Assembly: GCA_963805255.1 (NCBI GenBank)
Contig: CAWDTK010000030.1
Coordinates: forward strand, 62,001 to 126,000
Source of the DNA: Bog-532 sp963805255
Lineage (GTDB): Bacteria; Actinomycetota; Actinomycetes; Streptosporangiales; Streptosporangiaceae
Reading direction: 5' to 3'
DNA: 64,000 nucleotides
Shown: piece by piece, positions 42,574 through 52,012 of the stretch
Position numbering within the stretch: the stretch's first letter is position 1
Layout: each line of letters begins with the position of its first letter
Notes under the pieces: generated by a model
The model's database searches: none
Told to the model about the DNA's origin: nothing
What the model saw: only the letters and a program-made list of their open reading frames with translations
Translations under genes and position numbers: made by a program

Positions 42574-44952
42574 ATGGCACAAGCTCCTTCGGATCCGGCG
42601 CAGCCAGAAGCGGCTGGGAGCTCGCCTTCGGCCGGATCCCCGGTGACCCCGTCCGGGGCCGTGGCAGGCCTGGCGCTGTACCGGAAGTACCGGCCGGCCA
42701 CCTTCGCCGAGGTCAAGGGTCAGGAGCAGGTCACCAAGCCGCTGCGCCAGGCGCTGCGCAGCGGGCGGATCAACCACGCCTATCTCTTCAGCGGGCCGCG
42801 CGGCTGCGGCAAGACCTCCAGCGCGCGCATCCTGGCCCGTTCGCTGAACTGCGTGAACGGGCCCACGCCGGACCCGTGCGGGGTGTGCGAGTCCTGTATC
42901 GCGCTGGCGCCGTCGGGGCCGGGCAGCATCGACGTGATCGAGATCGACGCCGCCTCCCACGGTGGCGTCGACGACGCGCGGGAACTGCGCGAGCGCGCGT
43001 TCTACGCTCCGGTCGCCGGGCGCTTCAAGGTGTACATCATCGACGAGGCGCACATGGTGACGCAACAGGGCTTCAACGCCCTGCTCAAGCTTGTCGAGGA
43101 ACCGCCGCCGCACCTCAAGTTCATCTTCGCCACCACGGAGCCGGAGAAGGTCATCCCGACCATCCGGTCCCGGACCCACCACTACCCGTTCCGGCTGGTG
43201 CCGCCGGCCATCCTGCGCCGGCTTCTCGAGGACATCCTCGCCCAGGAGGGCGTCAGGTTCGACCCCGACGTGCTGCCGCTGGTGGTGCGCGCGGGCGCCG
43301 GCTCCGTCCGGGACTCGCTGTCGGTTCTCGACCAGCTCGTCGCGGGCTCGGACGAGGCCGGGCTCACGTATGAACGCGCCATCGCGCTGCTCGGCTACAC
43401 CGATGCCACCCTGCTCGACGAGATCGCCGACGCGTTCGCGTCGGCCGACGGTGGCACGGTCTTCCGCGTCGTGAACCGGATCGTCGAGGGCGGCCACGAG
43501 CCGCGCCGGTTCGCGGCCGACATACTGGACCATTTCCGTGACCTGATCGTGCTCGCCGCCGTTCCGGACGCGGGCCAGACGGGCCTGCTCGACGTGCCAC
43601 CGGACCGGCTGGATCTGATGAGCAGGCAGGCTGAACGGTTCGGGGTGGCGAGCCTCACCCGTGCGGCCGAGATCATGAGCAACTGCCTGGACCAGATGCG
43701 TGGCGCGACGTCGCCGCGGCTGCTGCTCGAGCTGATGTGCGCGCAGGTCCTGCTGCCGTCCGCGAGTACCGACGAGAAAGCGTTCCTGGCCCGGCTGGAA
43801 CGGCTGGAACGGCTGGAACGCGGTGCTGGCCTGGCCGGCTCAGCGCAGCATGGCCCGCAGGCCGTCGCAGAGTCCCCGGTCCCGTCGGCCCGGTCCCGCG
43901 GGCCCGCCGATACGGCGGAAAGCCCGGCCGGCTGGCCAGGCGCGGGAGCGTCCTCCGCGCCGGATGCGGTCCCCGCCGCCCGGCCCGCCGAGGGCCGGGG
44001 CACGGGCGCGCCGGCCCGGCCTCGTCCGGCGGCTGATGACGCCGTAGACGGTTCGCTGCCCCCCGTCGCACCGGAAGCCGCCTCGTCAGCCCCGTCAGCG
44101 GAAACGGGCGCCGGGCCGCCACCGGGGCTCGCAGCGTCCCCCGCCGCGGGCCCGGCGGGCCCGGCGGGCCCGCCGGGGGTCGAGCTGATCAGCCGCAACT
44201 GGGACGCGATCCTCGATGCCATCAAGCGCGAGCGCCGGGTCGCGTGGATGCTGCTGAGCAATGCGGCCGTCGTTTCCCTCGACGACGGCATCCTTACCCT
44301 GCGGTTCGCGCGGGACGGCGACGTCAAGGGCTTCACGACCAGCGGGTGCGACGCGGACCTGCAGCGGGTCCTCGCCTCCGCGTTCGGCCTGAACGTCCGG
44401 ATCAGGGCGCTGTCCGGGAACGACCCCGGCACAGGCGGCGGGGACGGGCGCCCCCGGCTGAACGCCGTCCCCGACCGCCCAGCCGATCCGCGCCCGGCTC
44501 GCACGCCGCGGGCCGCGGGAAGCGATGGTGTACCCCGCAGGGATGGCGGCGCGGCCGGGGGACCGGACCGCCCCGGTGTCCCTCCCGGTAAGGAGGGACT
44601 TCCCGGAGGTCCCGGGAACCCGGCCGCCCGGGGAGGCGGGCAGGACACCGGCGGCGCCCAGAGCCACGAGCGCCCACCCGGTGCGGACGCCGGAAGTTCC
44701 TCCCGGGGTGCGGCCCGCGATGCCGCAAGCAGCCGGTCCAGCCGCCTTCCGGCGAGTGACGCCCCTGCCCCGGCTGCGCCCAGAGCGAACGCCGCATCCG
44801 CGTCCACGATGGCCGGGGCCCCGGCCATCGTGGACGCGATCGAGACCCCGGATGCCGAGGACATGGCCTCACCCGGCCAGGCCGAAATCACCGGGATGGA
44901 CCTGATCCAGCGCGAGCTCGGCGCCCAGATCATTGGTGAGGTCGAGGACTGA
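42574..44952 (+). CDS. dnaX: DNA polymerase III subunit gamma/tau
   Basis: The 792-residue clamp-loader ATPase has LALYRKYRPATFAEVKGQEQ, Walker A GPRGCGKTSSA, a zinc module (CVNGPTPDPCGVCESC), DEAH Walker B (IIDEAHMVT) and the Arg-finger sensor region TTEPEKVIPTIRSR. A lid domain follows. The middle is a long Pro/Ala/Gly linker, then a tau-like domain (GVELISRNWDAILDAIKRER). A short tandem RLERLERLER lies near residue 410. Close to the 3' end a 40-bp perfect palindrome (44799-44838) is part of the coding sequence. ATG 42574 follows the SRP RNA closely. Confidence 0.96.
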   Translation: MAQAPSDPAQPEAAGSSPSAGSPVTPSGAVAGLALYRKYRPATFAEVKGQEQVTKPLRQALRSGRINHAYLFSGPRGCGKTSSARILARSLNCVNGPTPDPCGVCESCIALAPSGPGSIDVIEIDAASHGGVDDARELRERAFYAPVAGRFKVYIIDEAHMVTQQGFNALLKLVEEPPPHLKFIFATTEPEKVIPTIRSRTHHYPFRLVPPAILRRLLEDILAQEGVRFDPDVLPLVVRAGAGSVRDSLSVLDQLVAGSDEAGLTYERAIALLGYTDATLLDEIADAFASADGGTVFRVVNRIVEGGHEPRRFAADILDHFRDLIVLAAVPDAGQTGLLDVPPDRLDLMSRQAERFGVASLTRAAEIMSNCLDQMRGATSPRLLLELMCAQVLLPSASTDEKAFLARLERLERLERGAGLAGSAQHGPQAVAESPVPSARSRGPADTAESPAGWPGAGASSAPDAVPAARPAEGRGTGAPARPRPAADDAVDGSLPPVAPEAASSAPSAETGAGPPPGLAASPAAGPAGPAGPPGVELISRNWDAILDAIKRERRVAWMLLSNAAVVSLDDGILTLRFARDGDVKGFTTSGCDADLQRVLASAFGLNVRIRALSGNDPGTGGGDGRPRLNAVPDRPADPRPARTPRAAGSDGVPRRDGGAAGGPDRPGVPPGKEGLPGGPGNPAARGGGQDTGGAQSHERPPGADAGSSSRGAARDAASSRSSRLPASDAPAPAAPRANAASASTMAGAPAIVDAIETPDAEDMASPGQAEITGMDLIQRELGAQIIGEVED
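44799..44838. repeat. 40-bp perfect palindrome inside dnaX
   Basis: Each 20-base half is the exact complement of the other with no spacer; the centre is GGGG|CCCC and it encodes STMAGAPAIVDA around residues 742-755. It could extrude as a cruciform or form a very strong mRNA hairpin. Confidence 0.9.
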
Positions 44953-45121
44953 CGCGACCGGAAAAGCCATCCGGCAGTAGCGGTCGGCGTTCAGGGAACA
45001 CGCCGGGCGGGTGCAGACTAGCCATGCGGCCGCAAACCAGTCCGGCCGGTCACCCGCCACCGGCGGAACAGCCGCCGGGACCCAACGCAACCGCACGCTG
45101 ACAACACCCATTGGGGGCAAA

Positions 45122-45565
45122 GTGAACCCTGACGGCCAGCTGGACATGCAGCAACTGCTCGCCGCGGCGCAGCAGATGCAGGAACAGCTCATGAGTGCCC
45201 AGCAGGAACTGGCCGATACGGAGGTGTCGGGCACCGCCGCCGGCGGCCTCGTCACGGCCCAGGTCAACGGCCAGGGCGAACTGGTGGACCTCAGCATCGC
45301 CCCGGAAGCGATCGACCCGGATGACCTGGAAGAGACGGCCCAGACCATCGCCGACCTGGTGCTCGCCGCCGTGCGGGACGCCTACGGGCGGGCCGGCGAC
45401 CTTCAGCAGGAGAAGATGGGCCCGTTCGCGACCGCTCTCGGCGGCGGCCTGCCGGGCCTGCCCGAGATGCCGGAGATGCCGGGCGGCCTGGGAACGCCGG
45501 ATGCCTCCGGGCTGGGTGGTCCCGGCCTGCCCGGCGCCAGCAGCGACGAGCCGCACGGCGAGTGA
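45122..45565 (+). CDS. YbaB/EbfC family nucleoid-associated protein
   Basis: The 147-residue protein has the N-terminal coiled coil (LDMQQLLAAAQQMQEQLMSA) and the EbfC core (TAAGGLVTAQVNGQGELVDL, then LEETAQTIADLVLAAVRDA). An added Gly/Pro/Met-rich tail (PGLPEMPEMPGG) follows. These DNA-binding dimers sit between dnaX and recR in most bacteria. The GTG start at 45122 follows GGGGGCAAA. Confidence 0.94.
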   Translation: MNPDGQLDMQQLLAAAQQMQEQLMSAQQELADTEVSGTAAGGLVTAQVNGQGELVDLSIAPEAIDPDDLEETAQTIADLVLAAVRDAYGRAGDLQQEKMGPFATALGGGLPGLPEMPEMPGGLGTPDASGLGGPGLPGASSDEPHGE

Positions 45566-45615
45566 GGAGTGCCGCTCATCCGGGCGGCCGGTGATCTAGC
45601 GAATCAGGATCTGAC

Positions 45616-46215
45616 GTGTACGAAGGGGTCATACAGAACCTCATCGACGAGCTCGGGCGGCTCCCCGGCGTCGGGCCGAAGGGGGCGCAGCGGATCGCCT
45701 TCCATCTGCTGGCCGCCGACCCGGAAGATACACGGAAGCTCGCAGCGGCGCTGCTGGAGGTCACCGAGCGGGTGAAGTTCTGCCGTACCTGCGGGAACGT
45801 GGCCGAGGAGGACCAGTGCCGGATCTGTCTCGACCCGCGCCGCGATCCGTCCGTCATCTGCGTGGTCGAGGAGCCGAAGGACGTCGCGGCGGTGGAGAAG
45901 ATCCGCGAGTACCGCGGGCGTTATCACGTGCTCGGCGGGGCGATCAGCCCGATCGACGGGATCGGCCCGGAAGAACTGCGGATCAGGGAGCTGGTGGCGC
46001 GTCTTTCCGACGGGACGGTCACCGAGCTGATCCTCGCGACCGATCCCAACCTGGAAGGGGAAGCGACGGCGACCTATCTCGCCCGCCTGATCAAGCCGAT
46101 GGGTATGCGTGTCACCCGGCCGGCCAGCGGACTGCCGGTGGGCGGCGACCTGGAGTACGCGGACGAGGTAACGCTCGGGCGCGCGTTCGAAGGACGGAGA
46201 TTGCTCGATGTCTGA
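45616..46215 (+). CDS. recR: Recombination protein RecR
   Basis: The 199-residue protein has an N-terminal HhH region (LGRLPGVGPKGAQRIAFHLL), the C4 zinc finger (FCRTCGNVAEEDQCRIC) and a Toprim domain with CVVEEPKDVAAVE and ILATDPNLEGEATA. It acts with RecF/RecO in loading RecA at gaps. The GTG start is at 45616. The stop overlaps the DUF5063 gene by eight bases, implying coupling. Confidence 0.96.
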   Translation: MYEGVIQNLIDELGRLPGVGPKGAQRIAFHLLAADPEDTRKLAAALLEVTERVKFCRTCGNVAEEDQCRICLDPRRDPSVICVVEEPKDVAAVEKIREYRGRYHVLGGAISPIDGIGPEELRIRELVARLSDGTVTELILATDPNLEGEATATYLARLIKPMGMRVTRPASGLPVGGDLEYADEVTLGRAFEGRRLLDV

Positions 46216-46822
46216 CCCAGCAGCGGGCCCAGCGGGAGGCAGCGCGCCGCAGTCGCCGGGGCCCCCGCATGCCCGGCAGCCGGAGGAACCCGCCACCGAG
46301 CTGAGCCCGCTCGCGGACCAGATCGCCGGAAACGTCCGGCTCTTCCTCGACGGCGTCGAGCGGCTGGCGGCCGGTGACGGCGGTGATGAGGCGGTGCCGC
46401 TGCTCCTTCTCGAGATATCCCAGATCCTGCTGGCGGGAGCCCAGCTCGGCGCCACCACCGACGTGATCCTGCCCGGCAACCTGGAGCCCGAGGTGGGCGA
46501 CGACCCCGACCTGGACGCGCTCCGCGTCGGCCTGGCCCGGCAGCTGCCGGACTGTGACGACTACGCGGAACTGTTCGACCCGTACGCCGACACGCAGGGA
46601 ACGCCGTTCCGTCTGTCCGATGATGTCGCGGCCGTCGCGGCCGACCTCATCCACGGGCTCAAGCACTACCGGGCCGACCGGAAGCTGGAGGCCTTGTGGT
46701 GGTGGCAGTACTCCTATTTCAATCACTGGGGAACCCACGCCAGTGCTGCCCTGCGTGCCCTGCACGCAGTGGTCGTGCACGCCCGCCTCGACGTCGCCGA
46801 GGAACGTACGGCCCTCTACTAG
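46208..46822 (+). CDS. DUF5063 domain protein
   Basis: The 204-residue protein has a disordered Pro-rich N-terminus (about 35 residues) and a helical DUF5063 domain ending LEALWWWQYSYFNHWGTHAS. Always found after recR in actinobacteria, it has no known function. The overlap with recR points to a shared DNA-repair or nucleoid role. Confidence 0.9.
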   Translation: MSDPAAGPAGGSAPQSPGPPHARQPEEPATELSPLADQIAGNVRLFLDGVERLAAGDGGDEAVPLLLLEISQILLAGAQLGATTDVILPGNLEPEVGDDPDLDALRVGLARQLPDCDDYAELFDPYADTQGTPFRLSDDVAAVAADLIHGLKHYRADRKLEALWWWQYSYFNHWGTHASAALRALHAVVVHARLDVAEERTALY

Positions 46823-47221
46823 AAAATCCACTGAGCCGAACGAGCGGGTGGTGGATCATCACCACCATCGGGTTACGGAACGGGGGATCTGGCGTGGCCG
46901 GTGGCGGTGGTCGCCGAATCCCCCGACGACTGGTGAGTGGTGTTCCGCACCTACTGCGGTCAATGGCCCAGATCTCCAGCAGTCGTTGATTTAGATCCTG
47001 TGCCTGACCTGCGGGTTCGCCGCCACGCGGTCGATGTCGAGATCTCGGCAATCCAGCACGCGCGCAATCGGTATCCCGCCTGGGCCGGCTCGCCGGTGCC
47101 GGAACGGCTTGCAGACAGTCGGCGCGGCCGTTCGCAAATACACTGTGAGCTGGGAATACTGTCACCACAATGAGGTCGGGAAGTAAGCTTATCGTGATCT
47201 TCGAAGGGTTGGCTGGCGCGC
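46823..47221. other. Intergenic stretch between DUF5063 and the transposase
   Basis: A 7-bp hairpin (arms 46847-46853 and 46860-46866) just after the DUF5063 gene may be a terminator. Nothing else recognised, and no clear inverted repeat marks the left end of the transposase element. Confidence 0.4.
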
Positions 47222-49441
47222 ATGGACGCCCCGCAGCTCCCTGGCATGCCGAATCCCTGGCCGCTGCGGGTCACCCGCGCCGGGGACGGCCGCGTCGTCG
47301 CGGTGCACGCCTGCCCGATGCTGCTGACCGCCTTCAGCGCCGGCGACCTGGAGATGCGGGACCTGGCCATCTGCTCACTGACCGAGGGCAGCCGCTTCCA
47401 GGGCAAGACCGTCGCCGCCGCGTTCGGCCTGCAGCCCTCCCAGGTGTCGCGGATCCGCTCCCGCTACCGGCAGCACGGCGCCAGGGGACTGGTCCACCAG
47501 ATGGGCCGCCCCCCGATCCTCAGCCCCGCCCGGCTGCGGCGGGCCCGTACCTGGGCCGGGCAGGGCCTCACCCACGCCGAGATCGGCCGCAGGCTGGGCG
47601 TGTCCCGGTCCCGCATCACCGAGCTGATCAAGCAGCACGGCACGCTGCCCGCCCCCGGCCCCCTGTTCGAGGACGCCGGTGACACCGGTGACACCGATGC
47701 CGCCGGCGGGACCGCCGGCCAGCGGACCTGCGGGGATGCCGGGACCGGGCAGGAAACACGCGCAAGCCGCGATGGCCGGACCGCCGGCGCTGAGGGCGAC
47801 ACCGAAGGGGATGACGCGACCTGGCGGGTGGCGAGGAGGATCGAGACCGGGACCGTTGCCTGCCGGTATGCGGGCGCGATGCTGGTGCACGCCTTCACCG
47901 ACCGGATCGGCGCGCGGGACCTGCTGAGCGCCGGGACCGGCACCTCAGCTGCGGGCGCCGGCGCGCCGGCGGATGACCTGGGCATCCTGGTGTGCACCCA
48001 GATGTCGTTTACCCTCGGTGCGCTGACGATCGAGCAGACCAAGCACCTGGCCGGCGCCGACGCCGGGGCACTGGCCGGGCTGACGTCGCTGCCGTCGCTG
48101 CGGACCTGGCGGCAGCGCCTGGGCGAGCTCGCTGACGGGTGCGACCCGCTGGCGCTGCAGCGCCGGCTGGCCAGCCAGATGCTCGCGATCGAGCCCGCCG
48201 AGTCGCAGGTCTACCTGGCCGATGACCACCTGGCCGAGTACACCGGTCACCAGGCGGTCGCGCCCGGCCGCAACCCGCGCCGCGGCAAGCCCACGAAGGG
48301 ACACGACGACACCTACATCTGCGACCTGGCCGGGCGGGCGATCGCGTTCACCACCGGGGAACCCTCCGCGCTGTGCACCACCCTGCCCGGCGCGCTCGCG
48401 GCGCTGACCGGCGCCCTGCCCGGGCGCGACCAGCCCGGCCGGGACACCAGGCCGCTGATCGTGTCCGGCCGGGGGGCCGCGTTCCCCTCCACTTTCACCG
48501 CGGTGGACGCGGCCGGGTATGACTGGCTGACCTGGCGGCGCGCCCCCCTGGCGGCCACCACGCTGCTCCCCATCGCGCAGACGATCACCCTGCGCGGCGG
48601 CCGCGTGCGGCAGGTGGCCTGGACCGACGAGCAGGTCACCCTGAAGGACTACGGCAAGCCGGTCCGGCAGCTGACCCTGTTCGAGCACGGGAAGATGGCC
48701 GCCCAGGCGATCAGCGGCCGGCCCGGCGCGTGCCCCGCCGAGCTGGCCGGGTGGCTGCGCGGCCGGTGGGCCGAGGAGAACATGTTCAAGTACGACATGG
48801 CCAATTACGGTCTCGACATGCTCGCCGGCTACCTCGCCGACGAGGTGACCAACACCAAGCTGAAAGCCAACCCGGCCTGCACCACCGCCAAGAAGGCCGA
48901 AGCCGCAGCGAACACCGCGCTGGCCAAGGCCGAGGTCGCGCTGGCGAAACTGCTGGCCGACCCCGCCATCCCGGCCACGGCCAAGAACGGCGAGCTGATC
49001 CCCCGTGCCCAGCAGAAGATCGAAGCATGCCAGCAGGCGCTGCAGGAAGCCGACACCGAGCGCAAGAAGCACCCCGCGAAACTACCGGCCAGCGAGATCG
49101 ACCCGGCCGCGACCCGGGCGATCCTGCACATCAGAAGGCGCTGCCTGCAACTGGTCCTGCGCCTGCTGGCCGCCAACGCCGAGCACTACCTCGCCCGCCA
49201 CCTCAACGCCTACCTGGACGACGAAGACGAGTACCGGGCCATCACCCGGGAAACGATCATCCGCGGGCTTGCCGGCACCATCACCTACACGCCCAAGAGC
49301 ATCACCGTCACGCTCGACCGGCCTGGCCAGGGTCGCGTCGCCCGCGCCCTCACCCTGCTCCTCGCCGAGATCAACACCCGCCCGCCGAAGCTACCGGGCG
49401 ACGGCCGGCCCATCACCTACACCCTCCGGCAGCCACAGTAA
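47222..49441 (+). CDS. Large putative transposase with N-terminal helix-turn-helix
   Basis: The 739-residue protein has an N-terminal HTH region (GKTVAAAFGLQPSQVSRIRS and EIGRRLGVSRSRITELIKQ) and a variable Gly/Thr linker. A DDE-like catalytic region follows, with YLADDHLAEYTGHQ and WLRGRWAEENMFKYDMANYG, the latter like the late RW-ENFFKY motif of large IS1634/IS4-like transposases. A coiled coil (KKAEAAANTALAKAEVALAK) precedes the C-terminal domain. It breaks the usual recR-DUF5063-lysC neighbourhood, consistent with insertion. Only a 7-bp ATCGTGA match between the ends could be an inverted repeat. Confidence 0.7.
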   Translation: MDAPQLPGMPNPWPLRVTRAGDGRVVAVHACPMLLTAFSAGDLEMRDLAICSLTEGSRFQGKTVAAAFGLQPSQVSRIRSRYRQHGARGLVHQMGRPPILSPARLRRARTWAGQGLTHAEIGRRLGVSRSRITELIKQHGTLPAPGPLFEDAGDTGDTDAAGGTAGQRTCGDAGTGQETRASRDGRTAGAEGDTEGDDATWRVARRIETGTVACRYAGAMLVHAFTDRIGARDLLSAGTGTSAAGAGAPADDLGILVCTQMSFTLGALTIEQTKHLAGADAGALAGLTSLPSLRTWRQRLGELADGCDPLALQRRLASQMLAIEPAESQVYLADDHLAEYTGHQAVAPGRNPRRGKPTKGHDDTYICDLAGRAIAFTTGEPSALCTTLPGALAALTGALPGRDQPGRDTRPLIVSGRGAAFPSTFTAVDAAGYDWLTWRRAPLAATTLLPIAQTITLRGGRVRQVAWTDEQVTLKDYGKPVRQLTLFEHGKMAAQAISGRPGACPAELAGWLRGRWAEENMFKYDMANYGLDMLAGYLADEVTNTKLKANPACTTAKKAEAAANTALAKAEVALAKLLADPAIPATAKNGELIPRAQQKIEACQQALQEADTERKKHPAKLPASEIDPAATRAILHIRRRCLQLVLRLLAANAEHYLARHLNAYLDDEDEYRAITRETIIRGLAGTITYTPKSITVTLDRPGQGRVARALTLLLAEINTRPPKLPGDGRPITYTLRQPQ

Positions 49442-49701
49442 TTGCGCTTTCACGATCACCGACTGCCGGAGATCTGTGGCCGGTCGACGAGCGGCGCCAC
49501 GTCAGGCCGCCCATCCTCAAGCCTCACTGCCCGCCACCCGTTTTCCCAGCAATAAGGCTTGTGGACTCGGCGATTTATGGCGTGCGGGTGAAGGTCAGCT
49601 TCAGGCCCGGTGACACAGGCGCCCGAGGCATTGACACAGACCACTGAAATCGAAGGGAATTGACCCAAGACACTTACGTCAAAGGGAGAGGTGCTGGCAT
49701 C

Positions 49702-50325
49702 GTGGACATGAAGCTCGAAGTGGTCGTCATCCCCGTCTCGGATGTCGACCGCGCGAAGGCGTTCTACGGGGGACTCGGGTGGAGGCTCGACGCCGACTTC
49801 CCCTTCGGCAACGGCGTCCGGATCGTCCAGTTCACGCCTCCCGGCGCGGGGTGCTCGATTCAATTTGGCGCCCACGTCACGTCGGCCGCGCCTGGCTCGG
49901 CCCAGGGCCTGTACCTGATCGTCTCCGACATCGAGGCTGCGCACAACGAGCTTGCCGCTCACGGTGCCGAGGTCAGCGAGGTGTTCCACGCTGGGACGCC
50001 CGGCGCTCAGTTCCAGCCCGACGGCACGAGCGGCCGGGTGAGCGGCCCCGCGCCCGATCACGCCAGCTATCGCTCCTTCGCCACATTCAGCGACCCGGAC
50101 GGCAACGGCTGGCTGCTGCAGGAGATCACGACGCGGCTGCCCGGCCGGATCGACGCCGCTGAGACGGCATTCGCATCCACGGCGGACCTGGCGGGCGCGA
50201 TGCGGCGCGCGTCGGCCGCCCACGGCGAGCACGAAAAGCGCATCGGCAAGGCAGATCCGGACTGGCCCGACTGGTACGCCGCGTACATGGCGGCGGAGCA
50301 GGCCGGGACGGAGCTGCCGACATGA
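49702..50325 (+). CDS. VOC superfamily (glyoxalase-like) protein
   Basis: About 207 residues: a single VOC unit MKLEVVVIPVSDVDRAKAFY, GLGWRLDADFPFGNGVRIVQ and FATFSDPDGNGWLLQEITTR, then a C-terminal helical tail with HGEHEKRIGKADPDWPDWYA. The tail is typical of a subfamily joined to flavin enzymes. Start GTG 49702 is chosen (GGGAGAGG nine bases upstream); ATG 49708 is close. Its stop overlaps the next gene by four bases (ATGA), so the two products are made together. Confidence 0.87.
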   Translation: MDMKLEVVVIPVSDVDRAKAFYGGLGWRLDADFPFGNGVRIVQFTPPGAGCSIQFGAHVTSAAPGSAQGLYLIVSDIEAAHNELAAHGAEVSEVFHAGTPGAQFQPDGTSGRVSGPAPDHASYRSFATFSDPDGNGWLLQEITTRLPGRIDAAETAFASTADLAGAMRRASAAHGEHEKRIGKADPDWPDWYAAYMAAEQAGTELPT

Positions 50326-51701
50326 CCGACTATGACGTGATCGTGTTCGGCGGCGGGGCGCCGGGGGAGCACTGCGCTGCGGCGCTGGCTGCGCGCGGGC
50401 TGCGTGTCGCCGTCGTTGAGCGCGAGCTGGTCGGCGGCGAGTGCTCCTACTGGGCTTGTATTCCGTCGAAGTCGCTGCTGCGCCCGGGCGAGGCGGTGAC
50501 GGGCGCACGCGAGGCCGCCGCTAGCGCGCAGGTTGACGTTCAGGCCGCGCTGGCCTGGCGGGACTTCATGGTGTCGAACTATTCCGACGCCGGCCAGCAG
50601 CGCTGGCTGGCGGGCCGGGGCATTGACCTGCTGCGGGGCACGGGCCTGGCGGCCGGCATCGGCGTGGTCGAAGTCGACGGCGTCCGCCACACCGCGGACC
50701 ACGTCGTCGTTGCGACCGGCTCAGATCCGGTCGTGCCTCCGATCCCGGGGCTCCATGAGCTGGAGGGCGTGTGGGGCACTCGCGAGGCGACGAGCATGAA
50801 GGCTGTCCCGCGCCGCCTGCTCGTGCTGGGTGGCGGGTCCGCAGGCGTCGAGCTTGCGCAGGTCGTGCGGCGTCTCGGCGCCGAGGCGGTGCTTATCGAG
50901 GGCGCCGACCGGGTGCTTCCCCGCGAGCCTGCGCCGCTGGGCGAGGCGCTCGGCGAGGCCCTGCGCCGGGACGGAATCGAGCTGATGCTCGGGATGCACG
51001 CGACCGCCGCGCGGCGGGAGGGTGAGGAGTATGTCCTGCAGATCGATGGCGGCATGGACCTGCGGGGCGACCGGCTGCTCGTGGCGACCGGCCGGCGCCC
51101 GCGCGTCGAGGGGATCGGCCTGGAGACGGTGGGCGTCGAGGCCGGCCCCCACGGGATCCCGGTTGACGAGCACCTGCGCGCAGGCGAGCGCCTGTGGGCG
51201 ATCGGCGACGTCAACGGCATCTGGCCGCTCACACACGTCGGCGAGTACGAGGGCGACGTGGTTGCGGTGAACATCGCCGGCGATGCGCGCCCGGCGAACT
51301 ACGAAGCTGTTCCGCGAGTCACCTACACCGATCCGCAGGCCGCGGCGGTGGGCGCGGCCGAAGCGCAGTACAGCGCCACCGCGCCGGTGTCAGAGGTGCC
51401 GAAGACCGCTACCTACACGCACGCCTACGCCGAGTCCAACGGATTCCTGACGCTGCTCAGCGACGGCGAGCGGCTGACTGGCGCGTACGCGCTCGGGCCC
51501 GAAGCCGGTGAGTGGATGCAGCAGGCCACGCTGGCCATCCGCGCACACGTCCCGATCGAGGTGCTGAGCGACACAATCCAGCCCTTCCCCAGCTTCTCGG
51601 GGATCTACGGCGCGGCACTGACGGCGCTCCGCATGCAGATCGCGGACATGCCGCCGCCCGCCACGCCGATGGACGCGCAGATTGCGAGCCTGCCGCAGTG
51701 A
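50322..51701 (+). CDS. Class I pyridine nucleotide-disulfide oxidoreductase-like flavoprotein
   Basis: The 459-residue protein has an FAD dinucleotide fold (YDVIVFGGGAPGEHCAAALA), the redox pair in GGECSYWACIPSKSLLRPG, and an NAD(P)H fold (RLLVLGGGSAGVELAQVVRR). The second FAD contact is LWAIGDVNGIWPLTHVG, followed by a dimer domain. The usual HxTxxE near the C-terminus is replaced by DTIQPFPSFSG, so the general-acid His of lipoamide/mercury reductases is missing. It therefore probably reduces something other than a classical disulfide. It is coupled to the VOC protein. Confidence 0.88.
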   Translation: MTDYDVIVFGGGAPGEHCAAALAARGLRVAVVERELVGGECSYWACIPSKSLLRPGEAVTGAREAAASAQVDVQAALAWRDFMVSNYSDAGQQRWLAGRGIDLLRGTGLAAGIGVVEVDGVRHTADHVVVATGSDPVVPPIPGLHELEGVWGTREATSMKAVPRRLLVLGGGSAGVELAQVVRRLGAEAVLIEGADRVLPREPAPLGEALGEALRRDGIELMLGMHATAARREGEEYVLQIDGGMDLRGDRLLVATGRRPRVEGIGLETVGVEAGPHGIPVDEHLRAGERLWAIGDVNGIWPLTHVGEYEGDVVAVNIAGDARPANYEAVPRVTYTDPQAAAVGAAEAQYSATAPVSEVPKTATYTHAYAESNGFLTLLSDGERLTGAYALGPEAGEWMQQATLAIRAHVPIEVLSDTIQPFPSFSGIYGAALTALRMQIADMPPPATPMDAQIASLPQ

Positions 51702-52012
51702 GGCGGGCAGTGCGGGATTCCTGCTCGCCAGCACCGCCGGCGACCCGGTGACCCGTCGCCAGCACCCGGTCGGTTACCGCGGGGAAAAACACCCGCACCC
51801 CAACCCGGCCAAGGCCGCCGAGGGGGCACATCAGCGCTGACCTACTGGCGGGTCCCCGCGCCGACCGCAACACCCCACCCCCATCAGACCCCGGGACGGC
51901 CCCGTCAAGAGCACGTTAGCCATTTGACCGGGCACACTGGGTCGCCCCCCCGGGCCAGCACGGATAAACTCAAGCGTCCGTAGGCCAGCAACCCGGGAGG
52001 AGCGACGCCTCG
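51702..52012. other. Upstream region of lysC
   Basis: About 310 bases without a supported gene. The lysC ribosome site GGGAGGAG (51994-52001) is strong. No lysine riboswitch-like structure was recognised by eye. Confidence 0.4.
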
